A DNA stretch of 64,000 nucleotides from Paracoccus aestuarii (GCF_028553885.1 NZ_CP067169.1:1569501-1633500), one strand, 5' to 3'; counted from the first letter of the stretch, positions 52,631 through 63,178 are shown. The notes: generated by a model not told the origin, from the sequence alone. Numbers and translations: made by a program.

Positions 52631-53091
52631 CCCGCGAACTGACCGGCCGGCATGTGCTGGCGATCACCCTGACCGCATTCGGCCTGATCATCGGCGTGAA
52701 CCTGGTCATGGCCTTCAACGCGATCGCCAGCTTTCCGGGGACCGAGACCGCCAGCTCCTATATCGCGTCCCAGCATTTCCAGGCGGATCGCGATGCCCAG
52801 CAGGCCCTGGGCTGGCAGGTCGATCTGGACCAGGACGCCACCGGCCTGCGCCTGCGCATCACCGATGCGGCGGGCCTGGGCGTCGCGCCGCGCAGCCTGG
52901 AGATGGTGCTGCGCCGCCCGACCTATCGCGACAGCGACATGCCCGCCCGGTTGGAGCCCCTGGGCCCCGGCCTCTGGCATGCGGCGCTGGCCCCGGCGCC
53001 GGGCAACTGGAACGCCGATCTGCGGGCCGAGGCCGCCGACGGCACCGCCTTTCGCCAGCGCATTCAGCTGCATGTGGGGGGCCGCCCGTGA
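52627..53091 (+). CDS. ccoH: cbb3 oxidase assembly protein CcoH (FixH)
   Basis: This 154-residue protein has one N-terminal membrane helix (HVLAITLTAFGLIIGVNLVM) and a periplasmic FixH domain (SSYIASQHFQADRDAQQALG, PTYRDSDMPARLEPLGPGLW). It is needed for cbb3 oxidase assembly. It sits between ccoG and ccoI with overlaps at both ends. Confidence 0.9.
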   Translation: MTRELTGRHVLAITLTAFGLIIGVNLVMAFNAIASFPGTETASSYIASQHFQADRDAQQALGWQVDLDQDATGLRLRITDAAGLGVAPRSLEMVLRRPTYRDSDMPARLEPLGPGLWHAALAPAPGNWNADLRAEAADGTAFRQRIQLHVGGRP

Positions 53092-55247
53092 CCGCGATCC
53101 TGCATCAGCCGCGGCTTGGGGCCTGCCCGGCCTGCGACGCCGCCCCCGACCGCATCATCCTGTCGCTGCCCGACGCGCATTGCGCCCTGTGCATCACCCA
53201 GGTCGAGGAGGCGCTGAGCGCGCTGCCGGGCGTACGATCGGCCCGGGTGAACCTGACGCTGCGCCGGGTCACGGTCGATGCGCCGGGCCTGTCGCCCGAT
53301 GCGCTGATCGCTTGCCTCGCCCGCGCGGGCCATCCTGCGCATGAACTGGACCCCGACGCCTTGGCCAGCACCACCGCCGACCGGGCGGGGCGCGACCTGC
53401 TGATGCGGATCGGCGTGTCGGGCTTTGCGATGATGAACATCATGGTTCTGTCCGTCGCCGTCTGGTCGGGGGCGGATGCGGCCACGCGCGACCTGTTCCA
53501 CTGGGTCAGCGCGGCCATCGCCCTGCCGACCGTGGCCTTTGCGGGCACGCCCTTTTTCGCCAGCGCCTGGCGGTCGCTGCGGGCCGGGCGGCTCGGGATG
53601 GATGTGCCGATCTCGCTGGCGCTGATCCTGGCCAGCGCCATCAGCCTGTTCGAGACCGCCCATTCCGGCCATCACGCCTATTTCGACGCGGCGGTGATGC
53701 TGTGCTTCTTTCTGCTGATCGGGCGCTATCTGGACCATCGCACCCGCGCAATCGCCCGGTCCGCCGCGGCTGAGCTGACCGCGCTGGAGGTGCCGCGCGC
53801 CACGCTGCTGTCGGGGGTGGTCGAACGGGTCGTGCCGGTGGCCGAGCTGCGCGCGGGCGACATGATCCGCCTGCGCCCGGGCAACCGTGTGCCGGCCGAC
53901 GGCATCGTGACCGACGGCCGGTCCGAGATCGACCGGTCCCTGCTGACGGGCGAGACGCTGCCCGTGCCCACGGCCCCGGGCATGGCCCTGTCGGCGGGCG
54001 AGGTGAACCTGACCGGCCCCCTGATCCTGCGCGTGACGGCGGCGGGCCCCGACAGCTCGCTGGCGCGGCTGACCGCCCTGGTCGAGGCGGCCGAGACCGC
54101 GCGCGGGCGCTATACCTCGCTGGCCGAACGCGCGGCTAAGGGCTATTCGCCCGCGGTCCATGCCTTGGCGGCGGCCAGCTTCGCGGGCTGGTTCTGGGCC
54201 ACGGGCGACATGCGCGTGGCGGTGAACATCGCGGCGGCGGTGCTGATCATCACCTGTCCCTGCGCCCTGGGGCTGGCGGTGCCCGCGGTCGTCACCGCGG
54301 CATCGGGGCGGCTGTTCCGGCGCGGGCTGCTGATCAAGGACGGCACCGCGCTGGAACGTCTGGCCCAGACCGACACGGTGGTCTTCGACAAGACCGGCAC
54401 GCTGACCATGGGCATGCCGCGCCTGGTCGATGCCGATGCGGTGCCGCCCGCGCTGCGGCCCGTGGCGCTGGCCTTGGCCAAGGGATCGGCCCATCCGCTG
54501 GCCCGCGCCTTGGCATCGGCGCTGGAGGGGACCGTCCCCGCCGCCCTGACCGATCTGCGCGAGCATCCGGGCCTGGGGATCGAGGGCACCACCCCGGACG
54601 GGCCCGCGCGCCTTGGCCGTGCCGAATGGCTGGGCTGCCCCGAGGATCCGGGTGCGGGCCTGCAGACCTGGCTTTCGGTGCCGGGGCATGCGCCCCTGCG
54701 GCTGGATTTCCAGGACCGGCTGCGGCCGGGCGCGGGGGAATGCGTGTCGCGGCTGCGGCTGCAGGGGATGCGGGTGATCCTGCTGTCGGGCGACCGCGCC
54801 GCGCCGGTGGCGGATCTGGCGGGCCAGCTGGGCATCGCGGAATGGCATGCGGGCATCGACCCCGCCGGCAAGGAGGCGATGATCGCCGCCCTGTCGGATG
54901 CGGGCGCGCGGGTCCTGATGGTGGGCGACGGGCTGAACGACACGGCGGCGCTGGCGCGGGCCCATGCCTCGATCTCGCCCGCCAGCGCGCTGGATGCGGC
55001 GCGGGTGGCCAGCGACATGGTGCTGACGGGCCAGGACCTGACCCCCGTGGCCCAGGCCCTGCGCGTCGCGCGCCAGTCCACCCGCCGCATCCGCGAGAAT
55101 TTCGCGATCTCCTTCGGCTATAACGTGGTGGCGGTGCCGGTGGCGCTGATCGGGCTGGCGACGCCCCTGCTGGCGGCGCTGGCCATGTCGATCAGCTCGG
55201 TCACGGTGACGTTGAACGCGCTGCGGCTGGACCGGGGGGATCGCTGA
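53088..55247 (+). CDS. ccoI: Copper-transporting P-type ATPase CcoI (FixI)
   Basis: This 719-residue P1B ATPase exports copper for cbb3 oxidase assembly. The N-terminal metal domain has AHCALCITQVEEAL; membrane helix 6 has the CPC motif (IITCPCALGLAVP), the phosphorylation motif is DKTGTLTMG, and MVGDGLNDTAALARA is the hinge. It uses GTG at 53088, in a GTGA overlap with ccoH. A second, degenerate Cys-rich N-terminal patch (GACPACDAAPD) is characteristic of CcoI. Confidence 0.95.
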   Translation: MTAILHQPRLGACPACDAAPDRIILSLPDAHCALCITQVEEALSALPGVRSARVNLTLRRVTVDAPGLSPDALIACLARAGHPAHELDPDALASTTADRAGRDLLMRIGVSGFAMMNIMVLSVAVWSGADAATRDLFHWVSAAIALPTVAFAGTPFFASAWRSLRAGRLGMDVPISLALILASAISLFETAHSGHHAYFDAAVMLCFFLLIGRYLDHRTRAIARSAAAELTALEVPRATLLSGVVERVVPVAELRAGDMIRLRPGNRVPADGIVTDGRSEIDRSLLTGETLPVPTAPGMALSAGEVNLTGPLILRVTAAGPDSSLARLTALVEAAETARGRYTSLAERAAKGYSPAVHALAAASFAGWFWATGDMRVAVNIAAAVLIITCPCALGLAVPAVVTAASGRLFRRGLLIKDGTALERLAQTDTVVFDKTGTLTMGMPRLVDADAVPPALRPVALALAKGSAHPLARALASALEGTVPAALTDLREHPGLGIEGTTPDGPARLGRAEWLGCPEDPGAGLQTWLSVPGHAPLRLDFQDRLRPGAGECVSRLRLQGMRVILLSGDRAAPVADLAGQLGIAEWHAGIDPAGKEAMIAALSDAGARVLMVGDGLNDTAALARAHASISPASALDAARVASDMVLTGQDLTPVAQALRVARQSTRRIRENFAISFGYNVVAVPVALIGLATPLLAALAMSISSVTVTLNALRLDRGDR

Positions 55248-55408
55248 TGGACATCCTGGCGATCCTGATACCGGTCTCGCTCGGGCTGGGGGCGGTGGGG
55301 CTGGGGGCGTTCCTCTGGGCGCTGCGCCACCGCCAGTTCGACGATCCGAACGGCGACGGCCAGCGCGTGCTGTCCGACCGGTGGGACGACCGCCCCCCGC
55401 CGGATTAG
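55247..55408 (+). CDS. ccoS: cbb3 oxidase maturation protein CcoS
   Basis: This 53-residue protein has a single membrane helix (LIPVSLGLGAVGLGAFLWAL) and a short charged tail (RHRQFDDPNGDGQRVLSDRW), matching CcoS/FixS in length and in the conserved FDDP(N/x)G-type turn. It is needed for cofactor insertion into cbb3 oxidase. It starts in TGATG at the ccoI stop and its stop overlaps hisG (TTAG). Confidence 0.93.
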   Translation: MDILAILIPVSLGLGAVGLGAFLWALRHRQFDDPNGDGQRVLSDRWDDRPPPD

Positions 55409-56079
55409 AGCGCCAGCCGGTCCAGCACCGCGCGCAGCGCCGGGCCGTCGGCGGCGCGCCCGGCGAACAGCGTCGCCTGCGAACGCAGGATCGGGGGCGC
55501 GTCCAGGATGCGCAGGTTGTTGGCGCGCAGCGTCTCGCCCGATGAGGTGATGTCGGCAATCGCCTCGGCCGTCTGGTTGGCGACGGTGCCCTCGGTCGCG
55601 CCCTGGCTGTCGACCAGCTGGTAATCGGCGACCTCATGCGCGGCCAGCCAGGCGCGGACCAGGCGGTGGTATTTCGTGGCGATGCGCAGGCGGAACCCGT
55701 GCTCGGCGCGGAAATCGCGGGCGATGGCGGCCAGGTCGTCCAGATCGCGGCAATCGCGCCAGCATTCGGGCACCGCCAGGATCAGGTCGGCATGGCCGAA
55801 GCCCATCGGCGCGACTTCGGTCACCACGTCGCGCCAGCCGGCCAGCTTCTCGCGCACCAGATCGGTGCCGGTCACGCCCAGCTCGATCCGGCCGGCGGCC
55901 AGTTCGCGCGGGATCTCGCCCGCGGACAGCAGGACCAGGGCCATGCCCTCGATCCCGTCCACGCGGCCCGCATATTCGCGGTCCGAGCCGCTGCGCGACA
56001 GGCGCAGGCCGCGATCCGCGAACCAGTCGAAGGTCTGTTCCATCAGCCGCCCCTTGGACGGCACGCCGAGCCGGATCAT
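55405..56079 (-). CDS. hisG: ATP phosphoribosyltransferase, short form
   Basis: This 224-residue catalytic subunit condenses ATP and PRPP to start histidine synthesis. It has the HisG start RLGVPSKGRLMEQTFDW, ELGVTGTDLV and the PRPP loop VDSQGATEGTVANQTAEAI. It lacks the C-terminal regulatory domain of the long form, so it needs HisZ, which is encoded immediately upstream with an ATGA overlap. Confidence 0.95.
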   Translation of the reverse strand: MIRLGVPSKGRLMEQTFDWFADRGLRLSRSGSDREYAGRVDGIEGMALVLLSAGEIPRELAAGRIELGVTGTDLVREKLAGWRDVVTEVAPMGFGHADLILAVPECWRDCRDLDDLAAIARDFRAEHGFRLRIATKYHRLVRAWLAAHEVADYQLVDSQGATEGTVANQTAEAIADITSSGETLRANNLRILDAPPILRSQATLFAGRAADGPALRAVLDRLAL

Positions 56080-57137
56080 GCGCGCCCCTCCAGTTCGGCG
56101 ACGAGGCCGGGGCGGATGATGCCGCCCACGGCCGGGATCTCGCGCCCGCGGCCCAAGACGCGGGTCAGCGCGTCATAGCGCCCGCCCGATGCGACCGGCG
56201 GCCAGCCCGCCCGGTCGGCCAGAAAGCTGAAGGTGAAGCCGTCGTAATATTCCATCGTCATGCGCCCGTGGCTGGCATCGAAGATCACCGCCCCCAGGTC
56301 GATCCCGCAGGCGGCGATGGCATCGAACCGCGCGCGGATGCGAGCCACGGCGGGGGCGATGGCGGGCATGTCGCGGGCCAGGTCGGCCAGGGCGGGCAGG
56401 GCCTCGGGCGCGGGGGCGCGCAGCGCGAAGAGGCGGTCCAGACGCTCGCTCCAGGCCGGGGGCAGGGGGGCCACGGCGGCGTCGCCGCGCAGCCGGGCGA
56501 TGCGGCGGATCATCTCCTCCTCGGTCCGCATCCCGGCCCAGGGGGCGGGGCCTTCGGGAAAATCGCGCGCCACGGCGGGGGCCGAGAACCGCGCCAGCAT
56601 GCGCGCGAAGCGGCCCGGCCGCCAGATATGGTGCATCAGCGCCTCGGCCCGGGCCTGGGTCAGCGGCAGGCCGCGCACCGCATCCAGCAGCAGGCCCATG
56701 TCGCCCGTCTGCGCCTGCAGGCCCAAGGGCGCCAGCGCGTCGTGGAACAGCGCAAAGACCTCGGCATCGGCAGCGGGGTCGCGGCTGAACAGCTCGAACC
56801 CGCATTGCAGGTATTCGTGGTCGCGCGGCGTCTCGGGGCGGGTATCGCCCATGTCCTGCTTGCGGAAGACCTCGCCCAGATAGCAATAGCGGGCGGGCTC
56901 GGCCCCGTTCGACATATGCGCCTGGACGACCGGCACGGTGAAGTCCGGGCGCAGCATCATCTCGCCCCGGATCGGGTCCTGGGTGACATAGGCGCGGGCG
57001 CGGATATCCTCGCCATACAGATCCAGCAGGTCGCCCGCGGGCAGCAGGATGTCGGGCGCGATCTCCTCGGCGCCCGCGTCGCGAAAGCGCGCCAGCAGGC
57101 GCTGGCCCACGGATTGCTTGGCCTGCTTGGGGATCAT
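56076..57137 (-). CDS. hisZ: ATP phosphoribosyltransferase regulatory subunit
   Basis: This 353-residue HisRS paralogue activates short HisG and mediates histidine feedback. It keeps the class II core ([40 protein letters not shown], and a C-terminal [11 protein letters not shown]) but lacks tRNA synthetase activity and the anticodon domain. It starts in an ATGA overlap with hisS. The hisS-hisZ-hisG order keeps the two paralogues together. Confidence 0.93.
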   Translation of the reverse strand: MIPKQAKQSVGQRLLARFRDAGAEEIAPDILLPAGDLLDLYGEDIRARAYVTQDPIRGEMMLRPDFTVPVVQAHMSNGAEPARYCYLGEVFRKQDMGDTRPETPRDHEYLQCGFELFSRDPAADAEVFALFHDALAPLGLQAQTGDMGLLLDAVRGLPLTQARAEALMHHIWRPGRFARMLARFSAPAVARDFPEGPAPWAGMRTEEEMIRRIARLRGDAAVAPLPPAWSERLDRLFALRAPAPEALPALADLARDMPAIAPAVARIRARFDAIAACGIDLGAVIFDASHGRMTMEYYDGFTFSFLADRAGWPPVASGGRYDALTRVLGRGREIPAVGGIIRPGLVAELEGRA

Positions 57138-58615
57138 GACAGGATGCGCCGGACTTCGGCGACCAGATCGGCGCGGGCGACCTCGGTCTGGGCGGGCTGG
57201 GATTTCCATTCCTCGACCGAGGCCTCGGCCGCGATCCGGGCGCCCAGGACCAGGTCCTTGACCTGAACGACGCCGCGCGCCGCCTCGTCCGCGCCTTGGA
57301 TGATCGCCACGGGCGCGCCGCGCTTGTCGGCGTATTTCAGCTGGTTGCCGAAGTTCTTGGGGTTGCCCAGATAGACCTCGGCCCGGATGCCCGCCGCGCG
57401 CAGATCGGCGGCCATGGCCTGATAGTCGCCCATTCGGTCGCGGTCCATCACGGTCACCACGACCGGCCCCGCGCTGTCGGCCCCGCCCAGCCCCTTGGCC
57501 CGCAGCGCGGCCAGCAGGCGGTCCACGCCGATGCTGACGCCGGTCGCAGGCACCTTCTGCCCGGTGAAACGTTCCACCAGCCCGTCATAGCGCCCGCCGC
57601 CCGCGACTGACCCGAACTGCCGCTTGCGGCCCTTTTCGTCCAGGATCTCGAAGGTCAGCTCGGCCTCGAAGACCGGCCCGGTGTAATATCCTAGGCCCCG
57701 CACGACCGAGGGGTCGATGACCGCGCGATCCTCGGCCACGCCCATCGCGGCCAGCATGTCGGCGATCTGGCGCAACTCCTCCACGCCCTCGGCCCCGATG
57801 GCCGATCCGCCGACCGCCGCCGCCAGATTGTCCAGCGTCGCGGCATTGTCCGCGCCCTTGGCCTCCAGAAAGGCCAGAACCGGCGCGGCCTGGTCCGAGG
57901 TCAGGCCCACGCCGTCGATCCGCGCGCCGCTGTCGTCCAGTCGGCCCGTGGTCAGCAGGGCCAGCACGCCCTCGCGGCCGACCTTGTCGAACTTGTCGAT
58001 CTGGCGCAGCACGTCCTCGGCCTGATCCTCGCGGACCTCGGCCGCCTCCAGCACGCCGTTCAGGACCTTGCGGTTGTTGATGCGCACCAGATAATCACCG
58101 CGTGCGATGCCCACCGCCTCCAGCGCATCGGCCAGCATGGCGCAGATCTCGGCATCCGCCGCGACGGAGGCCGACCCCACCGTATCCGCATCGCATTGAT
58201 AGAACTGCCGGAACCGCCCCGGACCCGGCTTTTCGTTGCGCCAGACCGGCCCCATCGCATAGCGGCGATAGGGGCTGGGCAGATCGTTGCGATACTGCGC
58301 CGCGACGCGTGCCAAGGGCGCGGTCAGGTCATAGCGCAGCGCCAGCCAGTCACCCGCCGTGCCGCCGCCGGGCACCGCCTCCTCCTGCCAGGCAAAGACG
58401 CCGGCATTGGGGCGGTCCACATCGGGCAGGAACTTGCCCAGGGCCTCGACCGTCTCGACGGCGCTGGTCTCCAGCGGGTCGAAGCCATGGCGGTGATAGA
58501 TGGCGGCGATGCGGTCCAGCATGTCGCGACGCTCGGTCACGTCGGCGCCGAAGTAATCGCGGAACCCCTTGGGCGTCTCGGCCTTGGGACGGGGCTGCTT
58601 CTTGTCTTTTGCCAT
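57134..58615 (-). CDS. hisS: Histidyl-tRNA synthetase
   Basis: This 493-residue class II synthetase charges tRNA-His. It has [16 protein letters not shown] (motif 2 region), [36 protein letters not shown] and the C-terminal anticodon-binding domain ([20 protein letters not shown]). The ATG at 58615 gives MAKDKKQ, typical of alphaproteobacterial HisRS; the frame continues to 58681. It is divergent from slyX. Confidence 0.95.
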   Translation of the reverse strand: MAKDKKQPRPKAETPKGFRDYFGADVTERRDMLDRIAAIYHRHGFDPLETSAVETVEALGKFLPDVDRPNAGVFAWQEEAVPGGGTAGDWLALRYDLTAPLARVAAQYRNDLPSPYRRYAMGPVWRNEKPGPGRFRQFYQCDADTVGSASVAADAEICAMLADALEAVGIARGDYLVRINNRKVLNGVLEAAEVREDQAEDVLRQIDKFDKVGREGVLALLTTGRLDDSGARIDGVGLTSDQAAPVLAFLEAKGADNAATLDNLAAAVGGSAIGAEGVEELRQIADMLAAMGVAEDRAVIDPSVVRGLGYYTGPVFEAELTFEILDEKGRKRQFGSVAGGGRYDGLVERFTGQKVPATGVSIGVDRLLAALRAKGLGGADSAGPVVVTVMDRDRMGDYQAMAADLRAAGIRAEVYLGNPKNFGNQLKYADKRGAPVAIIQGADEAARGVVQVKDLVLGARIAAEASVEEWKSQPAQTEVARADLVAEVRRILS

Positions 58616-58673
58616 GGTATCGATCGCCTTTTCGGGCCCATATTCAGGCGCCGCTGTAACGGAAGGTGACGAC

Positions 58674-58892
58674 ATGGACAAGGATCAGGAAAACCGCCTG
58701 CATCAGCTGGAGGAGACGCTGGCCCACATGACCCGCCTGACCGAGGACCTGTCCGAGGTGATCGCCCGCCAAGACCGCGACCTGGCCCGCCTCACCGCCC
58801 GCGTCGACCGCCTGACCCTGGCCGAGGCCGAACGCCAGGCCGACGCCCCCGGCAGCGTCGCCTTGGCCGACCAACGCCCGCCACACTGGTAG
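58674..58892 (+). CDS. SlyX family protein
   Basis: This 72-residue coiled-coil protein ([39 protein letters not shown]) matches SlyX, a small conserved protein of unknown function. The C-terminal PPHW is typical. The ATG at 58674 follows GGAAGGTGAC; the frame is open back to 58569 antisense to hisS. A GC-rich repeat element follows. Confidence 0.85.
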   Translation: MDKDQENRLHQLEETLAHMTRLTEDLSEVIARQDRDLARLTARVDRLTLAEAERQADAPGSVALADQRPPHW

Positions 58893-58910
58893 CGTCCGGT
58901 TTCTCCGTTG

Positions 58911-58966
58911 TGAAAATACCCTCGGGGGGTCCGGGGGGCGAAGCGCCCCCGGCCACCCCCCCCCGG
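58911..58966. repeat. REP-like GC hairpin element
   Basis: An AT-rich run (AAAATACCC, 58913-58921) is followed by TCGGGGGGT and a strong hairpin: GGGGGCG (58934-58940), loop AAG, CGCCCCC (58944-58950), extended by flanking CC/GG and a C8 run (58956-58963). This layout resembles repetitive extragenic elements I recall from related genomes. It may end slyX transcription, although no T-run follows. Confidence 0.45.
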
Positions 58967-59054
58967 CAAGGTCCCGACAAAGCCGCTTTCCCCGCCGGGC
59001 GCGATGCGTTAATGCCGAGGCGAAAAGAGCTTCGGACAACGAAAAGGATCGCTC

Positions 59055-60347
59055 ATGGCCAATGTTGTGGTTGTCGGCGCCCAGTGGGGCGACGAAGGCA
59101 AGGGCAAGATCGTCGACTGGCTGTCGGAACGCGCCGACGTCATCGCGCGCTTCCAGGGCGGCCACAATGCCGGCCACACGCTGGTGATCGGCGACAAGGT
59201 GTTCAAGCTGTCGCTGCTGCCCTCGGGCATCGTGCGCCAGAACAAGCTGGCGGTGATTGGCAACGGCGTCGTGCTGGACCCCTGGTCGCTGTTTGCGGAG
59301 ATCGACAAGCTGGCGGGGCAGGGCGTCCGGATCTCGACCGAGAACCTGATGATCGCCGAGAATACCCCGCTGATCCTGCCGCTGCACCAGGACCTGGACA
59401 AGCTGCGCGAGGAGGCCGCGGGCAAGGCCAAGATCGGCACCACCGGCCGCGGCATCGGCCCGGCCTATGAGGACAAGGTCGGCCGCCGCACCATCCGCGT
59501 GGCCGACCTGGCCGATGAGGAGACGCTGGACGCGCGCCTGGACCGCCTGCTGGCCCATCACGACGCGCTGCGCAAGGGGTTGGGCGCCACGCCCATCGAC
59601 CGCGCCGATCTGAAGGCCCGCCTGATGGAGGTGGCGCCCAAGCTGCTGCCCTATGCCCAGCCCGTCTGGAAGATCATGGCCGATGCCCGCAAGGCCGGAA
59701 AGCGCATCCTGTTCGAGGGCGCCCAAGGGTCGCTGCTGGACATCGATTTCGGGACCTATCCCTATGTGACTTCGTCGACCACGACCTCGGGGGCTGCGGC
59801 CAGCGGGACGGGGATGGGGCCGGGGGCGATCGGCTTCGTGCTGGGGATCGTCAAGGCCTATACGACCCGCGTGGGCGAAGGCCCGTTCCCGACCGAGCTG
59901 GACGATGCCGACGGCCAGCGCTTGGGCGAGCGGGGCCATGAATTCGGCACCGTCACGGGCCGCAAGCGGCGCTGCGGCTGGTTCGATGCGGTGCTGGTGC
60001 GCCAGACCTGCGCGATCAGCGGCGTCAACGGCATCGCGCTGACCAAGCTGGACGTGCTGGACGGGTTCGAGACGCTGAAGATCTGCACCGGCTACGAGAT
60101 CGACGGAGTCCGCTATGACTATCTGCCGACCGCCGCCGCGCTGCAGGGCCGGGTGCGCCCCATCTATGAGGAGATGGAGGGCTGGTCCGAATCCACCGCC
60201 GGGGCCCGCAGCTGGGCCGAGTTGCCCGCCGCCGCGATCAAGTATGTGCGCCGCGTCGAGGAACTGATCCAGTGCCCGGTCGCGATGCTCTCGACCAGCC
60301 CGGAGCGCGACGACACGATCCTGGTCACCGATCCCTTCGCGGATTGA
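59055..60347 (+). CDS. purA: Adenylosuccinate synthetase
   Basis: This 430-residue enzyme links IMP and aspartate with GTP in AMP synthesis. It begins with [19 protein letters not shown] (P-loop-like), contains [14 protein letters not shown], the signature [20 protein letters not shown], and the C-terminal GTP-binding [11 protein letters not shown]. An AAAAGGATCGCTC ribosome binding region precedes the ATG. A compound hairpin follows the stop. Confidence 0.97.
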   Translation: MANVVVVGAQWGDEGKGKIVDWLSERADVIARFQGGHNAGHTLVIGDKVFKLSLLPSGIVRQNKLAVIGNGVVLDPWSLFAEIDKLAGQGVRISTENLMIAENTPLILPLHQDLDKLREEAAGKAKIGTTGRGIGPAYEDKVGRRTIRVADLADEETLDARLDRLLAHHDALRKGLGATPIDRADLKARLMEVAPKLLPYAQPVWKIMADARKAGKRILFEGAQGSLLDIDFGTYPYVTSSTTTSGAAASGTGMGPGAIGFVLGIVKAYTTRVGEGPFPTELDDADGQRLGERGHEFGTVTGRKRRCGWFDAVLVRQTCAISGVNGIALTKLDVLDGFETLKICTGYEIDGVRYDYLPTAAALQGRVRPIYEEMEGWSESTAGARSWAELPAAAIKYVRRVEELIQCPVAMLSTSPERDDTILVTDPFAD

Positions 60348-60355
60348 TTGCGTCC

Positions 60356-60404
60356 CGCGACGCGCGGGGGACATCCTGTCCCCCGCACCCCCTTGGGCGT
60401 CGCG
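60356..60404. terminator. Compound GC hairpin after purA
   Basis: CGCGACGC (60356-60363) pairs with GCGTCGCG (60397-60404), and inside it GCGGGGGACA (60364-60373) pairs with TGTCCCCCGC (60377-60386) around a 3-nt loop. There is no T-run. It is probably the end or a processing point of the purA transcript, 9 bp after the stop. Confidence 0.55.
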
Positions 60405-60432
60405 TGCCGCCCCATGTAAAGGCCCCGATCCC

Positions 60433-60642
60433 ATGCAGTTGAAGACCCGCAAGCGCCTGTCCATCCTGATCCTGGTCGTGCTGATGCCGCTTTACGTGGT
60501 CGTCGCGGTGACGCTGATGAACTGGATGGATGCGCGCTTTGGCCGCCAGCCCTTCTGGGTCGAGCTGCTGATCTATGTCGTGCTGGGCGTTCTGTGGGCC
60601 CTGCCGTTCAAGGCGGTCTTCCGCGGCGTCGGCAAGGGGTGA
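60433..60642 (+). CDS. DUF2842 membrane protein
   Basis: This 69-residue protein has two hydrophobic helices (LSILILVVLMPLYVVVAVTL, LLIYVVLGVLWALPFKAVF) and an intervening WMDARFGRQPFW typical of DUF2842. Function is unknown. It overlaps the following GTG-initiated gene (GTGA). Confidence 0.85.
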   Translation: MQLKTRKRLSILILVVLMPLYVVVAVTLMNWMDARFGRQPFWVELLIYVVLGVLWALPFKAVFRGVGKG

Positions 60643-61292
60643 GCGCGGCGCCCGTCCGTCATCCGCGGGGCGTCACCGTCATCGGCGGCGGTGCGGTCGC
60701 GCCCGGCGATCTGGCAGCGGCCCGGGCGGTCGCGCCGCTGCTGGTTGCGGCAGATGGCGGCGCGGACCGGGCCATCGCCCTGGGCCATGCGCCGGACTGG
60801 CTGATCGGCGATCTGGACAGCGTATCGCCCGCCGCGCGCATGGCCTTGGACCCCGGCCGCATCCTGCATGTGGCCGAACAGGACAGCACCGATTTCGCCA
60901 AATGCCTGCAGCGGATCGACGCGCCGCTGGTCATGGCGGTGGGCTTTGCCGGGCTGCGGCTGGATCACAGCCTGGCGGCGCTGACGGTGCTTGTTCAGGC
61001 CGGTCCGGGCGTGGTCATGCTGGCATCGGACGACGTGATCATCGCCTGCCCGCCGCGGCTGTCGCTGGACCTGGCGCCGGGCACGCGGGTCTCGCTGTTT
61101 CCGATGGGGCCGGCGCGCGGCACCAGCACGGGGCTGGAATGGCCCATCGACGGGATCGCGCTGGCGCCCGACGGGCGGGTCGGCACTTCGAACCGGGCCT
61201 TGGGCCCCGTGACGCTGGAGATCGCGGGGCCGGTCCTGCTGATGCTGCCGCGCGACCGCCTGGAGGTGGTCCTGGGGGCGGTCCGCGGCTAA
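60639..61292 (+). CDS. Thiamine pyrophosphokinase
   Basis: This 217-residue enzyme transfers pyrophosphate from ATP to thiamine. Motifs are VAADGGADRAI, GDLDSVS, EQDSTDFAKCL (metal/ATP-binding Asp residues) and a C-terminal thiamine-binding segment (GTSTGLEWPI). The GTG at 60639, overlapping the DUF2842 stop, is the likely start. No TPP riboswitch is seen upstream. Confidence 0.9.
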   Translation: MSAAPVRHPRGVTVIGGGAVAPGDLAAARAVAPLLVAADGGADRAIALGHAPDWLIGDLDSVSPAARMALDPGRILHVAEQDSTDFAKCLQRIDAPLVMAVGFAGLRLDHSLAALTVLVQAGPGVVMLASDDVIIACPPRLSLDLAPGTRVSLFPMGPARGTSTGLEWPIDGIALAPDGRVGTSNRALGPVTLEIAGPVLLMLPRDRLEVVLGAVRG

Positions 61293-61352
61293 GCGGCGGT
61301 TGCCGTCCGGCCCTGCATCGCTTATCTGAAGGGCCAACCCCGGAGGTCCTCC

Positions 61353-62483
61353 ATGTCGCTGAACCCGATCCGTCCCTGGCGCAACATCGAACGGCGCAAG
61401 TCGCGCCAGATCATGGTCGGCAACGTCCCCGTGGGCGGGGATGCCCCGATCAGCGTGCAGACCATGACCAACACCGACGGCCATGACGTCAAGGCCACGC
61501 TGGCCCAAGTCATCGCCGCCGCCGATGCCGGTGCCGACATCGTCCGCATCAGCGCCCCCGACCAGGAGACCACCCGTGCCCTGCGCGAGATCTGCCGCGA
61601 AAGCCCGGTGCCGATCGTGGCCGACATCCATTTCCACTACAAGCGCGCCATCGAGGCCGCAGAGGCGGGCGCCGCCTGCCTGCGCATCAATCCCGGCAAT
61701 ATCGGCGACGAGAGCCGCGTGCGCGAGGTCATCAAGGCGGCCAAGGATCACGGCTGTTCGATCCGCATCGGCGTCAATGCCGGGTCGCTGGAGCGTCACC
61801 TGCTGGAGAAATACGGCGAGCCCTGCCCGGATGCCATGGTCGAGAGCGGGCTGGACCACATCAAGATCCTGCAGGACAACGATTTCCACGAATTCAAGAT
61901 CAGCGTGAAGGCCAGCGACGTGTTTCTGTCGGCTGCGGCCTATCAGATGCTGGCCGAAGCGACCGACGCGCCGATCCATCTGGGCATCACCGAGGCGGGC
62001 GGATTCGTCGGCGGCACGGTGAAATCGGCCGTGGGTCTGGGCAACCTGCTGTGGATGGGCATCGGCGACACGATCCGGGTCAGCCTGTCGGCCGATCCCG
62101 TGCAGGAGGTCAAGGTCGGCTTCGAGATCCTGAAATCGCTTGGGCTGCGGACGCGGGGCGTGCAGATCATCAGCTGCCCCAGCTGCGCGCGGCAGGGTTT
62201 CGACGTGATCCGCACCGTCGAGGCGCTGGAGCAGCGGTTGGAACATATCAAGACGCCCATGTCGCTGTCGATCATCGGCTGCGTGGTGAACGGGCCGGGC
62301 GAGGCGCTGATGACCGATCTGGGCTTCACCGGCGGCGGCGCGGGGTCGGGTATGGTCTATATGGCCGGCAAGCAGAGCCACAAGCTGTCCAACGACCAGA
62401 TGATCGACCATATCGTCCAGTTGGTCGAGGAGCGCGCCGAGGCGCTGGACCGCGAAGCCGGGGCGCAGACCGCGGCGGAATGA
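61353..62483 (+). CDS. ispG: 4-hydroxy-3-methylbut-2-enyl diphosphate synthase (flavodoxin)
   Basis: This 376-residue iron-sulphur enzyme forms HMBPP in the MEP isoprenoid pathway. The TIM-barrel start is [20 protein letters not shown]; the cluster ligands are in [13 protein letters not shown] and [19 protein letters not shown] ribosome binding site precedes the ATG. A 9-bp perfect hairpin follows. Confidence 0.96.
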   Translation: MSLNPIRPWRNIERRKSRQIMVGNVPVGGDAPISVQTMTNTDGHDVKATLAQVIAAADAGADIVRISAPDQETTRALREICRESPVPIVADIHFHYKRAIEAAEAGAACLRINPGNIGDESRVREVIKAAKDHGCSIRIGVNAGSLERHLLEKYGEPCPDAMVESGLDHIKILQDNDFHEFKISVKASDVFLSAAAYQMLAEATDAPIHLGITEAGGFVGGTVKSAVGLGNLLWMGIGDTIRVSLSADPVQEVKVGFEILKSLGLRTRGVQIISCPSCARQGFDVIRTVEALEQRLEHIKTPMSLSIIGCVVNGPGEALMTDLGFTGGGAGSGMVYMAGKQSHKLSNDQMIDHIVQLVEERAEALDREAGAQTAAE

Positions 62484-62489
62484 CGCTTC

Positions 62490-62513
62490 GCCGCATCCGA
62501 TCCAGGATGCGGC
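62490..62513. terminator. Hairpin after ispG
   Basis: GCCGCATCC (62490-62498) and GGATGCGGC (62505-62513) form a perfect 9-bp stem with a 6-nt loop, 7 bp after the ispG stop. There is no T-run. A further repeat (GGCCCCA/TGGGGCC) lies about 20 bp on. Confidence 0.5.
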
Positions 62514-62653
62514 AGTCGCGAAAAGGACAAGGCACCGGGCCCCATTGTGCGTTGCGTGGGGCCTGATCGCGCAACGTCCGCTGGCCTCAAACCTCGTTAA
62601 CCGTTTTTCCGCGGACTCCCGGCGCCAGTTTCACGCAGCGCCAGGAGGCCGCC

Positions 62654-63172
62654 ATGACCAACAGCCCCATCACCCGGATCGTGCTGCATTACAGCGCGAC
62701 CTATCCCGATCAGGATATTGGTGCGGCCGAGATCGACCGCATGCACCGCGCGCGGGGCTTTGCCAGCATAGGCTATCACTATGTCATCCGCCGCGACGGG
62801 TGGGTCGAGAAGGGACGGCCGGACCATGTCCAAGGCGCCCATGTCTCGGGGTATAACAGCGGGAGTATCGGGATCTGCTGTGTGGGCGGCGTCGAGCGCG
62901 CCACCGGGCCGAATGTCGGGATCGACAACCGCACCGAGGCGCAGAAAGTCGCGACCGTCGCCCTGCTGCGCGACCTGCTGGCGCGGCACCCGGGCGCCGC
63001 GCCGGTCGGGCATCGCGATCTTGGGGCCACGCAATGCCCGGGCTTTGACGTTGGCGCCTGGTGGGCGGCGGTCAACGCGCCGGTCCCGGAGGTGGTGGCG
63101 CGGCCCGCGGGCGGCTTCTGGGTGGCGATCGCCGGCCTGCTGGCGGGGCTGGTCATGCGCCGCGCGCGCTGA
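62654..63172 (+). CDS. Phage-type N-acetylmuramoyl-L-alanine amidase with C-terminal membrane helix
   Basis: This 172-residue amidase_2/T7 lysozyme-like enzyme cleaves peptidoglycan. Zinc ligands are the His in IVLHYSATYP and His/Cys in VGHRDLGATQCPGF; Tyr in GYHYVIRRDG is also typical. After the catalytic domain (about residues 1-135) a C-terminal helix (GGFWVAIAGLLAGLVMRRAR) could anchor it in the membrane. No holin is adjacent. It could be a stand-alone domesticated phage lysozyme or a lysis factor for the GTA. It ends 6 bp before the SleB-like gene. Confidence 0.86.
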   Translation: MTNSPITRIVLHYSATYPDQDIGAAEIDRMHRARGFASIGYHYVIRRDGWVEKGRPDHVQGAHVSGYNSGSIGICCVGGVERATGPNVGIDNRTEAQKVATVALLRDLLARHPGAAPVGHRDLGATQCPGFDVGAWWAAVNAPVPEVVARPAGGFWVAIAGLLAGLVMRRAR

Positions 63173-63178
63173 TCCGGG

